Below, piece after piece: positions 36,901 through 43,742 of a DNA stretch of 60,859 nucleotides. Made by a program: the position numbers and the translations under genes. The stretch is from assembly GCA_003490025.1 (NCBI GenBank), contig DNJC01000096.1, forward strand, positions 1-60,859, written 5' to 3'. The notes beneath the pieces are model-generated. The model made no database searches. It saw only the letters and a list, made by a program, of their open reading frames with translations, and was not told the origin of the DNA. Position 1 is the stretch's first letter. Each line of letters begins with the position of its first letter. The stretch is from Geobacter sp. Lineage in GTDB: Bacteria > Desulfobacterota > Desulfuromonadia > Geobacterales > Geobacteraceae.

Positions 36901-37013
36901 GCGAGCAGGTCTTAGGGATGGTGCTTAGAAACGGCGCCGGCTGCTCGAAACTGCTGAACCTGCGGATCCGCACGCAGCAGCGACAGATCCCGCCTTTCGG
37001 GGTGAAGCCGTGA
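30990..37013 (+). CDS. Giant outer-membrane DUF11 / beta-barrel / OmpA protein
   Basis: A 2007-residue exported protein. In order: signal peptide (1-31); three Ig/DUF11-like units (about 60-450, for example YSIALANVGTAPVSGIRVVD and YTVRVENIGAALLAHVTLND); an SdrD-B-like unit (about 468-550, GRIFHDRNGNGVPDPGETGE); a Pro-Thr-Ser repeat linker (590-622); a further Ig-like unit with bacterial invasin style (about 625-725); a long region of alternating strands and short turns (about 731-1550), best read as a large outer-membrane barrel; a FlgD-like unit (about 1650-1720); and an OmpA peptidoglycan-binding domain (about 1729-1835, VIVAGHTDGIGSAEYNMALS). Its stop overlaps the next GTG. It likely spans or anchors the outer membrane. 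Function is unknown. Confidence 0.82.
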   Translation: MKVPAWKKTGGKLVAGFFALLLLAVFPGTAAALTPSGSIIIHDFTARFAVPSIVREARSNQTRVSIKDLSDPALVPPRDATTPAGVPVDFVHTLSNRGNFADSFQLKALLADGSFPKGSAQPTLLFYSSDGHTPLPTDATGAQVIGPVAPGACVDLVLRVTPPAGSEGRVAAITVTATSVLLPVRSVALADRLVVPVPGGITAVKGVSPAGAVLPGATLSYSIALANVGTAPVSGIRVVDPLDPLLEYLQGSAALPAGLVGSVSYDAGSRSLVFDIATLPAGFSGELTFRAVVAPGAPGNASIANTAGITSDVSATPTPTNTTMNSVSARALVVSKLAGSTVAEAGDMVPYTVRVENIGAALLAHVTLNDRLPRGFRYLKGSSSVDGLPVPDPVGGSEQLAWDLGSMEPGGVKLLSYRCVLSAEVPVGTSVNSVQASGTGPTGATVSPPASAAVKVRPSILGDKAIILGRIFHDRNGNGVPDPGETGEPGVRIYLEDGSFVFSDGEGAYSFTGVAAGDHVIKIDRSTLDPRWVSQPYNTAFAGVGWSQFITVPFGGPARGDFALSDCGASAVAGTPAPATAATAGAAGNPTSPTSPTSPTSPTSPTSPTSPTSPTSPTSPTSPTGSTSQLRVTPERVDLPADAKSIVPFRVELLDASGQRVAGSRTVTVTIGKGLILEPDLDPALPGHQLGITDGLGVFQVRSTRSTGQDLVTVSADNGASGKVDLYFGPELRDWILVGLGSLNVGAKSVSGHLEKIGKDDRFDEGIFHEERLAFFTRGKILGKYLLTAAFDSDKERRDGVFQAIDPEKYYPVYGDASDIGYDAQSRGKLYLKLESGRSFLLAGDYRTDLSENEFSRYDRALNGVKLDLNGETVSAKGFESRTEETVARDDIPGNGTSGHYFLSRRPVFENSERIRIEVRDRYHSERVLSVSEKLRYADYSIDFNAGTILFKEPVPSLDPYLNPVTIVVNYQAAGPGRERYVYGGRVVARSKQGSYLGGTAVVEQEALKDSTLYGLDAGWVAGDRVTLKGEGAVSETPEHGRGSAWKTELTARLMDSLRLGLYYRKVDLDFFNSSMTGSETGTEKYGGRLDYRAPADTLVFAESFVQKEELLDRRLVGNQAGLARKFSLVEAEGGVKLVQEEKGGATGHSDLLYAGVKGALTGRLDATLRREQLLFASSIAQYQTKTFLKLDYRLSDRTRAFITEEFDEGSPAIRQATLFGLESRLTDRTRLTTGYKMSDGLAGYSQQSNVDLHTRLIEQEGFSLDSRSGYQLENAMSQQRGQAILGLNSRYRAAEGIYLNSTLERVQTVQGNSGTRTAFTLAGEYLRQKELKLTGRYEIGSGPGETTSLYGASAAWRLNPSLTLLGKATLWERDAGAADDLTFDGYLGSSFRPLSGSPLQLLTLARYKVEQRGSVPGLPESRSFILSAEPTYRMVKYWSAQGKYAGKFSWTESGGGKWQSYTDLILAGLSYDLAEMWELSAYLKLMNQYDAGMHSLGAVGSAGYRVYRNVVLSAGYNYARLDDRDLTGETFQGEGPFFGVKVKFDDMFESGNCAPIPVPPQMEPAPVAFEPPGVAPVTPVPALLVTAQRLDEPLLLSGSAELFTLLVNGEKARLPSTAVTLTRERLAGSLELKWGRLTAPVDFLASVEQPQEVASWLIKVMNREGVVLRTLKGSGAPGRRITWKGETDGQKVEQGEIYQYQLQVTYRDGSIFSTGPELFGVNRQEALLITLAGGAFVFDESTLTPEAKRLLRGAARVLRAHPREKVIVAGHTDGIGSAEYNMALSRRRCGAAADFLVREEGIPPSRLFRRWYGKSRPVADNVTTPGRRKNRRVELRGDFQQKVPVGPDDRYRTSPLVKINGRSIPVDPLGRFETTLPGETGRVDLEMGDSLGRYLATSLPLPELLVVRPAVETLVPYGSEAMGIVVNGAGVAHCVLSGKVGPGTALELEGKGVELDGEGRFARELPLSGGEQVLGMVLRNGAGCSKLLNLRIRTQQRQIPPFGVKP
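32757..32855 (+). repeat. Eleven perfect 9-bp tandem repeats (CCGACAAGT)
   Basis: Eleven identical copies of CCGACAAGT encode a (Pro-Thr-Ser)11 linker inside the giant outer-membrane protein. A twelfth degenerate unit (CCGACCGGT) follows. Perfect identity indicates recent expansion or contraction by slippage, which changes linker length without breaking the frame. Confidence 0.97.
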
Positions 37014-38242
37014 CCGGCGGGAGCCGTGCCAGGAGGTGGGCCTTCCTTGCGGCCGAGGCGGTAGGGTCGCTCCTCCTCGTGCTGGCGCTTTTCTGGCTCT
37101 TCATCCTGTTCCTTTACGCGCTCTTTCCCTCCGGGACCCCGCTCAAGGAACTGATGCAAAGCCGCACCGACCAGCTCCCGGCCCGGGACGCGGCGGGGAA
37201 TCGCCCCGAGGCGGCGCTGAAGCTCTTGGTGCGGGACGTCCGCTTCAGGCGCGGCAATTCGGTCGCCTGGGGAGGGGCGCGTGAGGGGATGCTCCTCTAC
37301 AGCCATGACGCGGTGCAGACCTTCGACAGGTCCGAGGCGACCATCACGTTTTCGCCGAGCGACCTGATCCAGGTGGGGAGCAACTCGCTGGTGCTGGTGA
37401 CCCGCCTGAACGAGAACGTCGAGACGGGGCCCAGGTCGTACCGGGTCCAGGTGGACGGGGAACTGCGCGGGACGCTTTCCGCCTCCAAGACCTTGCGCAT
37501 GGAGCTGGCGACGGCGGGGCACCTGGCGCGCATCGTGCCGGGGGCGGCCAAGTTCAGGATCACCCCCAACGGCGACGACGGCTCGAGCCTCGCCGTCTAC
37601 GGCGGGGAGGCGCGGGTGCTGGGAAAACATGGCGTGGTGCGGGTGCCGGCCTCGTACGGCATCACGCTGCGAAACGGGGTTTCCCCCGGTCCCGCAGTCC
37701 CGCTCCCCTCGCCGCCGCCGCTCAAGGACGACAAGCTCATCTACCGCTACCGACTCCTGCCGCCTAAGATCCGTTTCGCCTGGGGGGGGGAGGCCGGACA
37801 GTACCACTTCCAGCTTGCCAGGGAGCCCGGCTTCAAACGCCCGCTCCTGGACAAAAACTGCCCGACGCCGCATCTCGATGCGGGGACCCTGGAGGCGGGG
37901 GAGTACTTCTGGCGGGTGAGCCGCATCGAGGAAGGAAGGGAGGGGGCCTTCAGCCGTGTCGGGCGCTGCCGGCTCCTGCAGCTCCTGAAGCCGCCGCAGT
38001 TGCGGATCGATGCCGCGGGCGAGCAGCTCCCGGCGGGCGCCTTCCGTCTCACCGGGAGCGCCGAGCCCGGGAGCCGGACCTTCGTCAACGGCGTCGAGGT
38101 GGCGGGGGACCAGGAAGGGAAGTTCAGCCACGAACTGCAACTGAAGCCGGGGGTGAACCTGGTCAGGGTGGAGGCACTCGACGCGGCGGGAAACGCAAGC
38201 TACGCCTCCCGCGTCCTCTACGGGAGAACGGATGCTTTTTAA
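37010..38242 (+). CDS. FecR-domain membrane-anchored protein
   Basis: A 410-residue protein with one N-terminal transmembrane helix (about residues 14-40) and a periplasmic part. The FecR-like domain (about 85-225) contains GAREGMLLYSHDAVQTFDRSEATI and the strand-rich SLAVYGGEARVLGKHGVVRVPA. A fibronectin-like region follows (about 245-320, FAWGGEAGQYHFQLAREPGF), then a C-terminal Ig-like unit ending VRVEALDAAGNAS. FecR proteins usually carry signals across the periplasm to a sigma factor; none is encoded here, and a histidine kinase follows instead. The GTG start overlaps the upstream stop (GTGA), so the giant outer-membrane protein and this protein are co-translated. Confidence 0.82.
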   Translation: MTGGSRARRWAFLAAEAVGSLLLVLALFWLFILFLYALFPSGTPLKELMQSRTDQLPARDAAGNRPEAALKLLVRDVRFRRGNSVAWGGAREGMLLYSHDAVQTFDRSEATITFSPSDLIQVGSNSLVLVTRLNENVETGPRSYRVQVDGELRGTLSASKTLRMELATAGHLARIVPGAAKFRITPNGDDGSSLAVYGGEARVLGKHGVVRVPASYGITLRNGVSPGPAVPLPSPPPLKDDKLIYRYRLLPPKIRFAWGGEAGQYHFQLAREPGFKRPLLDKNCPTPHLDAGTLEAGEYFWRVSRIEEGREGAFSRVGRCRLLQLLKPPQLRIDAAGEQLPAGAFRLTGSAEPGSRTFVNGVEVAGDQEGKFSHELQLKPGVNLVRVEALDAAGNASYASRVLYGRTDAF

Positions 38243-38257
38243 ATCAGGGGGGCCGGC

Positions 38258-40027
38258 ATGCCTAACAGACTGAAATTTCCGCTCAGGTTCAAGATGCTGC
38301 TCTCCCAGTTGCTGGTGGTATCGGTGGTGCTGAGCCTGATCACCTTCACCATGGCCAACCTGTTCCAGGTCGACAAGACGGCCTACATCCACGACCTCAC
38401 CTCCACGGTGGTCCTGCATACGGCGGAGGAGGCGAACACGCTTCTCGCGGGGTACCGGGAGAAGCTGAAGCTCTTCTCGAGGGTCATGGGGGAAGAGAGC
38501 CTTTACGACCGGGACCAGGTGCTCCAGGGGCTCTTCGAGGAGTTCGGGGAGTTCGTGCTGGTGACCCGCAAGGGGGGGGAGGAGGAGACGGTCTATGACG
38601 CCGCCGCCCTGGAAAAGGCCGGCGTGACCAAGGAGGAGATCCTCCGCTTCAGGCGGGCGCATCCGCTTCCCGCTACGCTGCCGGCCGGCGAGGCGTATCT
38701 GGAGAATTCCACCGTCTCGCCCGCTCTCTCCACCCTCACCCTGACCTTCACCGAACCCGCGCCCAGGGGGGCGGTCACCGTTTCCGGCGTGATCAGGCTC
38801 GACAGGCTGGCAAGGCTCGCCGGCCGCTCCCGCGTCTTCGAGACCTTCCTGCTCGACGCCCAGGGAAGGTTCCTGGCCCATCCTGACGGCTCCAGGGTCG
38901 GCATGGCTCCGGAGGGGGAGTGGTGGGGCCGGGTGAGCGGGGCGCGCACCCCCGGCATGACCATCGAGTACGACAGCCGGGGTAAGGGGATGGTAGGTGG
39001 ATTCGCGCGGGTGCCGGCGGGAGGAGTCACCGTCGGGGTGCAGATACCCAAAAGCGCCGCCTACCTCACCTCCCGCGAGCTTCTCGGGGACCTCCTGCTC
39101 CTCTCCCTTGTGCTTCTGGGCGGGGCGGCGCTCCTTTCGCTTTTCTGGTCGCGCCGGCTCACCCGCCCCATCGAGGATCTTTCCGAGGCGACCCGGATGG
39201 TCGGGCAGGGGCGCTTCGAGATCGAGGTGAAGGCCGATTCAAGCGACGAGATAGGCGCGCTCGCCGGCTCCTTCAATAAGATGGCGGGGGAGCTGAAAAT
39301 CCGCGAGACTGCGCTCAAGGACCTGTACGGGCAGCTGGTCCAGTCCGAGAAGATGGCGGCGTTCGGCGCGCTGGGAGCGGGGATCGCCCACGAGGTGAAG
39401 AACCCGCTCGCCGGCATACTCGGCATCACCCAGCTCTCTCTGCGCGGCGTGGAAGACGGCCACCCGCTGGAGAAGAACCTCCACATCATCGAGAAGGAGA
39501 CCAAGCGCTGCAAGACCATCATCGAGAACCTGCTCAGGTTCGCGCGCCAGGAGCAGGTGGAGTTCTGCGAGGTGGACGTCGCGCAGGTGGCTGCGGACGC
39601 GCTGGCGATCGTGGACCACCAGCTCGGGATCAACAGCATCAGGGTGGAAAAGGAGCTGGAACCGGGGCTTCCCACCTGCAGGGGGAACGCGAACCAGCTG
39701 CAGCAGGTGCTGATGAACCTGATGATAAACGCGCAGCAGGCGATGGGGGGCGCGGGCGGCACCGTGAAGCTCAGCGCGAGGAGCTGCGAGGGAGGAGGGG
39801 TGGAGCTGCGGGTGGCCGACAACGGCCCGGGGATACCGCCGGGGATCAGGGGGAGGATATTCGATCCCTTCTTCACCACCAAGCCGGCGGGGCAGGGGAC
39901 TGGGCTCGGGCTTTCGGTCACCTACGGCATAGTCAAGGATCACGGCGGCGAGATACGCCTGGAGAGCGAGGAGGGGAAGGGCACCGCCTTCATCATCACC
40001 CTCCCCGCATCGACGGCGGCGGCCTAA
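38258..40027 (+). CDS. Membrane sensor histidine kinase with HAMP domain
   Basis: A 589-residue transmembrane kinase. Two helices (about residues 12-32 and 272-292) bracket a periplasmic sensor of about 240 residues, probably a Cache-type domain judging by FLLDAQGRFLAHPDGSRVG near residue 200. A HAMP linker (about 293-345) and a DHp domain follow, with phospho-accepting His378 in GIAHEVKNPLAGI. The HATPase domain has N, G1 and G2 boxes (LMINAQQA, VADNGPGIP, GQGTGLGLS). AGGGGGG precedes the ATG. It sits between the FecR-like gene and a response regulator 13 bases downstream, so the envelope proteins are likely its inputs and the regulator its partner. Confidence 0.93.
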   Translation: MPNRLKFPLRFKMLLSQLLVVSVVLSLITFTMANLFQVDKTAYIHDLTSTVVLHTAEEANTLLAGYREKLKLFSRVMGEESLYDRDQVLQGLFEEFGEFVLVTRKGGEEETVYDAAALEKAGVTKEEILRFRRAHPLPATLPAGEAYLENSTVSPALSTLTLTFTEPAPRGAVTVSGVIRLDRLARLAGRSRVFETFLLDAQGRFLAHPDGSRVGMAPEGEWWGRVSGARTPGMTIEYDSRGKGMVGGFARVPAGGVTVGVQIPKSAAYLTSRELLGDLLLLSLVLLGGAALLSLFWSRRLTRPIEDLSEATRMVGQGRFEIEVKADSSDEIGALAGSFNKMAGELKIRETALKDLYGQLVQSEKMAAFGALGAGIAHEVKNPLAGILGITQLSLRGVEDGHPLEKNLHIIEKETKRCKTIIENLLRFARQEQVEFCEVDVAQVAADALAIVDHQLGINSIRVEKELEPGLPTCRGNANQLQQVLMNLMINAQQAMGGAGGTVKLSARSCEGGGVELRVADNGPGIPPGIRGRIFDPFFTTKPAGQGTGLGLSVTYGIVKDHGGEIRLESEEGKGTAFIITLPASTAAA

Positions 40028-40040
40028 AGGAGGAGATAGC

Positions 40041-40994
40041 ATGGATCTGATGGATCTGCTGGTTGTTGACGACGAGGAGACCCTGCGCAGCGTGGTCTCG
40101 CAGGTGTTGAGCGCGGACGGGTTCCGGGTGGACGAGGCTGCCAGCGGGGAGGAGGCCCTGGCGGCCTTCCGGGAGACATCGCACCCGCTGGTGATAACGG
40201 ACATCCGGATGGGGGGGATGAGCGGGATCGAGCTTCTGACCGAGATCAAGCAGCACAACCCGGACACCCAGGTGGTGATCATGACCAGTCATGCCTCGCT
40301 CGACAGCGCGCTGACCGCGCTGCGGGCCGGGGCCTACGACTACCTGGTGAAGCCGTTCGAAAGCCTCGACCTGATCTCGGCCGTGGCGGGGAGGGCGGCG
40401 GAAAAGGCGCGGCTGGTCGCCCAGAACCGCGAACTCCTGGAGCAGCTCACCCGCGCCAACGAGGAGCTGCAGGAGGCGAACGCCGCCCTGAAGGAGCTGG
40501 CGGTCAGGGACGGACTCACCTCCCTGTACAACCACCGCTACTTCCAGGAGGCGCTGGCGCTGGAGGTGGCAAGGTCGAAGCGCTACGGGAAGCATTGCAG
40601 CCTGGTCTTCATGGACGTGGACAACTTCAAGAAGTACAACGACACCCACGGCCACCCGCAGGGGGATCTCCTGCTGCAGACGCTGGCGCAGATCCTGATG
40701 TCCCATCTCAGGGTCTCGGACCTGGCGGCGCGCTACGGCGGGGAGGAGTTCGTCCTGCTTCTTCCCGAGACCGCGAAGGATGCGGCGCTCGGGATAGCGG
40801 AGGGGTTGCGGCAAAAGGTGGAGGAGCATCCCTTCGCGGGGAGGGAGACCCAGCCCCTGGGGAAGGTCACCATCAGCATCGGCGTGGCAGGTTTCCCCGG
40901 CGACGGCGCCGAGGCGGCGGAGCTACTCTGCTGCGCGGACCAGCTCCTTTACAGGGCGAAGCACGGCGGGAAGAACATGGTCATCGGGGGGTAG
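40041..40994 (+). CDS. Response regulator with diguanylate cyclase (GGDEF) output
   Basis: A 317-residue cytoplasmic protein with an N-terminal receiver domain (about 1-122; phospho-acceptor Asp54 in VITDIRMGG, Lys in YLVKPFES). A coiled linker (about 125-155) leads to a GGDEF domain (about 155-317). The active site is RYGGEEF (residues 231-237), and an RVSD allosteric I-site (224-227) is correctly placed five residues upstream. It should make c-di-GMP and be product-inhibited. It follows the kinase by 13 bases behind AAAGGAGG, so it is the probable cognate regulator. The last 14 bases overlap the convergent U32 gene end. Confidence 0.95.
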   Translation: MDLMDLLVVDDEETLRSVVSQVLSADGFRVDEAASGEEALAAFRETSHPLVITDIRMGGMSGIELLTEIKQHNPDTQVVIMTSHASLDSALTALRAGAYDYLVKPFESLDLISAVAGRAAEKARLVAQNRELLEQLTRANEELQEANAALKELAVRDGLTSLYNHRYFQEALALEVARSKRYGKHCSLVFMDVDNFKKYNDTHGHPQGDLLLQTLAQILMSHLRVSDLAARYGGEEFVLLLPETAKDAALGIAEGLRQKVEEHPFAGRETQPLGKVTISIGVAGFPGDGAEAAELLCCADQLLYRAKHGGKNMVIGG

Positions 40995-42288
40995 CTTTCT
41001 CCCGCCTGATCAGGTCGAACTCCCCCGCGCCGGCGAGACCCGGCAGCACCACCCTCTGGTTCGGGTGCGCGACCTTCAGTGGCACGCCGTTTTCGTCCAG
41101 CATCTGCTGCAGGGTGAAGCGGGTGAAGCTCGACCCCTGCCCGATCAGCTCCAGGACGTCCCCCACCTGCAGCCGGTTCCTGACGGCGACCGCAGTGCCG
41201 CCGGAGTTCGCCTCCCCCTCTACCAGCGCCACGAACTCGAAGTTCCTGACGTAGCAGGAGAGGTACTCGTGGTCGACGTCGCGCGGCTTGCCCAGCAGGA
41301 AACCGGTGGTGTACCCCCGGTGGCTCACCTTGGAGAGTTCCTCCAGCCATTCGGGCTTCAGCCGGTACGATTCCGGGTCCTCCCAGTAGCTGTCCAGCGC
41401 CTGGCGGTAGATCCGGATCACGCTCGCGGCGTAGTAGATCCCTTTCATCCTCCCCTCGATCTTCAGGGAGCCGACGCCGGCTCGCACCAGCTCCGGGAGC
41501 TGCTCGATCAGGCAGAGGTCCTTGGAATTGAAGATGAAGGTGCCGGTCTCGTCCTCGCGGATGGGGAAGTACTCGCCGGGGCGGCTCTCCTCGACGATGG
41601 CGTAGTTCCAGCGGCAGGGCTGGGTGCACTCCCCCTTGTTGGCGTCCCTTCCGGTCATGGCGCCGGAGAGGAGGCAGCGTCCGGAATAGGAGATGCACAT
41701 GGCGCCGTGCACGAACGCCTCCAGCTCGATGTCGCATCTGGCAGCGGTCTCCCGCATCTGCTCCAGCGACATCTCCCGCGCGAGGTTCACCCTCTTCACC
41801 CCCTGCGACTGCCAGAACCGGGCCGAGCGCCAGTTGGTGGTGTTGGCCTGGGTGGAGAGGTGGATGTCGCGCTCGGGAAAACGCTCCCGTATCAGGTCGA
41901 CGACGCCGGGGTCCGCGGCTATGTAGGCGTCCAGCGGGATGGGGGCCGTCTCCTCGAGGTAGCGCTCCAGTTCGGCCAGCTCAAGGTTGTCCGCGAAGGC
42001 GTTCACCGTGAGGTAGACCTTCACCCCGCGGTCATGCGCGTATTGAACCGCCTCGCTAAGCTCCGGGAGGGTGAAGTTCCCCGCCAGGTTCCTCAGGCCG
42101 AACGCCTTCCCGCCGAGGTAGACGGCGTCCGCACCGTAGCGGATGGCCACCTTCAGCTTCTCCATGTTCCCCGCCGGAGCGAGGAGTTCGGGCTTCGCCT
42201 TGTGCCGCGGCGCACCCGTTTCCCTCCGCGCCTCGCCCGTCGCCGTCGCCGGCCCCGCTTCCCTCGTCACCGCTTCATCCACCTTCAA
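40981..42288 (-). CDS. U32-family protein (TrhP/RlhA-like)
   Basis: A 435-residue member of the U32 'collagenase-like' family, now known to include the tRNA and rRNA hydroxylation factors TrhP and RlhA in E. coli. It opens ELLAPAGNMEKLKVAIRYGADAVYLGG and contains the U32 signature EAFVHGAMCISYSGRC with conserved cysteines. It is a likely iron-sulfur or prephenate-dependent RNA hydroxylation protein rather than a protease; which subtype is uncertain. A TTG at 42288 after GGAGGAG, or the GTG two codons on, is the best start. Its 3' end overlaps the GGDEF gene by 14 bases in convergent orientation. Confidence 0.9.
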   Translation of the reverse strand: MKVDEAVTREAGPATATGEARRETGAPRHKAKPELLAPAGNMEKLKVAIRYGADAVYLGGKAFGLRNLAGNFTLPELSEAVQYAHDRGVKVYLTVNAFADNLELAELERYLEETAPIPLDAYIAADPGVVDLIRERFPERDIHLSTQANTTNWRSARFWQSQGVKRVNLAREMSLEQMRETAARCDIELEAFVHGAMCISYSGRCLLSGAMTGRDANKGECTQPCRWNYAIVEESRPGEYFPIREDETGTFIFNSKDLCLIEQLPELVRAGVGSLKIEGRMKGIYYAASVIRIYRQALDSYWEDPESYRLKPEWLEELSKVSHRGYTTGFLLGKPRDVDHEYLSCYVRNFEFVALVEGEANSGGTAVAVRNRLQVGDVLELIGQGSSFTRFTLQQMLDENGVPLKVAHPNQRVVLPGLAGAGEFDLIRREKATPR

Positions 42289-42421
42289 TTCGCTCCTCCA
42301 TGACTAAACCGCTGTTCCCTTCCAGGCGGGCTTCCCTGCCTGCGGGAAGCGGCCGGCGCCTCGTCGGCACAAACTACCATAGAGCGAGAATATATAGAAC
42401 CCCCCAAAAGGCGCTTTCCCC

Positions 42422-42451
42422 TTGACATTGATAGGCAAAAGGCTTTAATTA
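42422..42451 (+). promoter_or_regulatory. Candidate sigma-70 promoter upstream of the LysM gene
   Basis: A perfect TTGACA (42422-42427), a 17-base spacer and TTAATT (or TAATTA at 18) at 42445-42451. It predicts a leader of about 240 bases. Confidence 0.6.
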
Positions 42452-42459
42452 TGTTAAAT

Positions 42460-42697
42460 TTTTTTCGGGAGTAGGGAAAAAACCGCCGTAGAGGCGGGCC
42501 CGCAAGGCCGCAGCTGATGCGGTTTCGCGAGTCATAGCTCCGCGCTTTGCCGCTTTGCCGTCGGCTAAAAACTAATGAATGATCCCGGAGCAGAGGAACG
42601 CCCCCGGAAAGCTTGGTAGTTCGCAACAGACCCGTCCGGCTGCAACGGGCGGGGAAGAGGGCGGGGCGCCCGGATGCCCCTCAAGGACAAGGAGCGT
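42460..42697 (+). promoter_or_regulatory. Structured 5' leader of the LysM gene
   Basis: The 409-base gap before the LysM gene contains no credible ORF, but from the predicted start on it is rich in pairing. An AAACCGCC-GTAGA-GGCGGG hairpin (near 42481-42500) and CCCGCAAGGCC resemble part of a GEMM (c-di-GMP-I) aptamer. A second hairpin, AGCTGATGCG-GTTT-CGCGAGTCATAGCT, follows. The canonical GACGCAAAGCC and tetraloop-receptor parts are not convincing, so it is recorded as an unidentified leader. Confidence 0.35.
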
Positions 42698-43723
42698 ATG
42701 AAAAGAAACCTTTGTTTGGCACTGCTCTTCTTCTGCCTGGCTGGTACCGCGCCCGTGGCGGCTGCGGACAAGGAACAGCCGACCATCTACACCATCGTTC
42801 CCGGCGATACCCTGTGGGGCCTCTCCAAGAGGTTCCTGAACGATCCCTACTACTGGCCGAACCTCTGGGCCGCCAACCAGACCATCGGGAACCCGCACTT
42901 CATCTACCCCGGGCAGCGGGTCCGGGTCTACAGCGACCGCATCGAGATCGAGCAGGCGCAGCCTGCCGCTGCGGCTACCGCCAAGGCGATGCCCAAGGGG
43001 CAGGCGGCGCCGGCTCCCCAGCTCGAAGAGGCTCCCCAGCCGGCCGTTTTCACCGTCAACGGGAGCGAAGGCTTCCTGATGGAGGACGGCATGCCGCCTT
43101 CGGGGGTCGTCCTCTCCCTGGCCCAGAACCGGGAGATGGCGGGGACCGACGACATCGTCTACACGGATCTCGGTAGCATGAACGGCGCGAATCCGGGAGA
43201 CCGCTATTGCGTCTTCAAGAAGATAGGGGCCGTGAGCCATCCGCTCACCAACGTCATCCTCGGGCAACAGGTGGTGCCGCTTGGGGAACTCCAGCTCTCC
43301 GAGGTCGAGGAGAAGGTGTCGAAGGCGATCGTCACCAAGTCCTTCCAGGAGATAAGCGCCGGTTCCTTCCTGCTCCCCTACCGCGAGCGGAAGCTCACCG
43401 TGGCGCTCAAGTCCGCCGACCGCGACCTGGTGGGGTACATCGTCCAGACCCAGACCGGGAACACCGCGCTCGCCGTCAACGACGTGGTTTACCTCGATCT
43501 CGGCAAGGCCCAGGGGGTGCAGCCGGGGAACATGCTCTACATCGTGCGCGACGTGACGCCTGACCAGCGCTACGCGATGGCGAGGATCGACAAGCTACCG
43601 GTCGAGGTGGTCGGCGCGCTGGTGGTGGTTTCCACCGGGCTGAACAGCTCCACCGCCATCATCGTCAAGAGCGTCGACACGGTGTACCGCGGCGACCGCG
43701 TCGAACTGAAGAAAAACAGGTAG
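42698..43723 (+). CDS. LysM-domain periplasmic protein
   Basis: A 341-residue exported protein with a signal peptide (MKRNLCLALLFFCLAGTAPVAA) and one LysM peptidoglycan-binding domain (about residues 30-76, IYTIVPGDTLWGLSKRFLND, YYWPNLWAANQTI, PGQRVRVYS). The C-terminal 200 residues contain two related strand-rich stretches with DIVYTDLGSMNGANPGDRYCV and DVVYLDLGKAQGVQPGNMLYIV, resembling a repeated beta-barrel module. It probably binds peptidoglycan and organises or senses the envelope. The ATG at 42698 follows AAGGAGCG. The leader upstream is long and structured. dprA begins 19 bases downstream. Confidence 0.88.
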   Translation: MKRNLCLALLFFCLAGTAPVAAADKEQPTIYTIVPGDTLWGLSKRFLNDPYYWPNLWAANQTIGNPHFIYPGQRVRVYSDRIEIEQAQPAAAATAKAMPKGQAAPAPQLEEAPQPAVFTVNGSEGFLMEDGMPPSGVVLSLAQNREMAGTDDIVYTDLGSMNGANPGDRYCVFKKIGAVSHPLTNVILGQQVVPLGELQLSEVEEKVSKAIVTKSFQEISAGSFLLPYRERKLTVALKSADRDLVGYIVQTQTGNTALAVNDVVYLDLGKAQGVQPGNMLYIVRDVTPDQRYAMARIDKLPVEVVGALVVVSTGLNSSTAIIVKSVDTVYRGDRVELKKNR

Positions 43724-43742
43724 CGCACCGGGGGGTACCCCC

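Noticed and set aside
42574..42786. Small minus-strand ORFs over the LysM gene start
   Set aside because: They overlap the LysM leader and signal peptide on the other strand, lack ribosome-binding sites and have no conserved motif.
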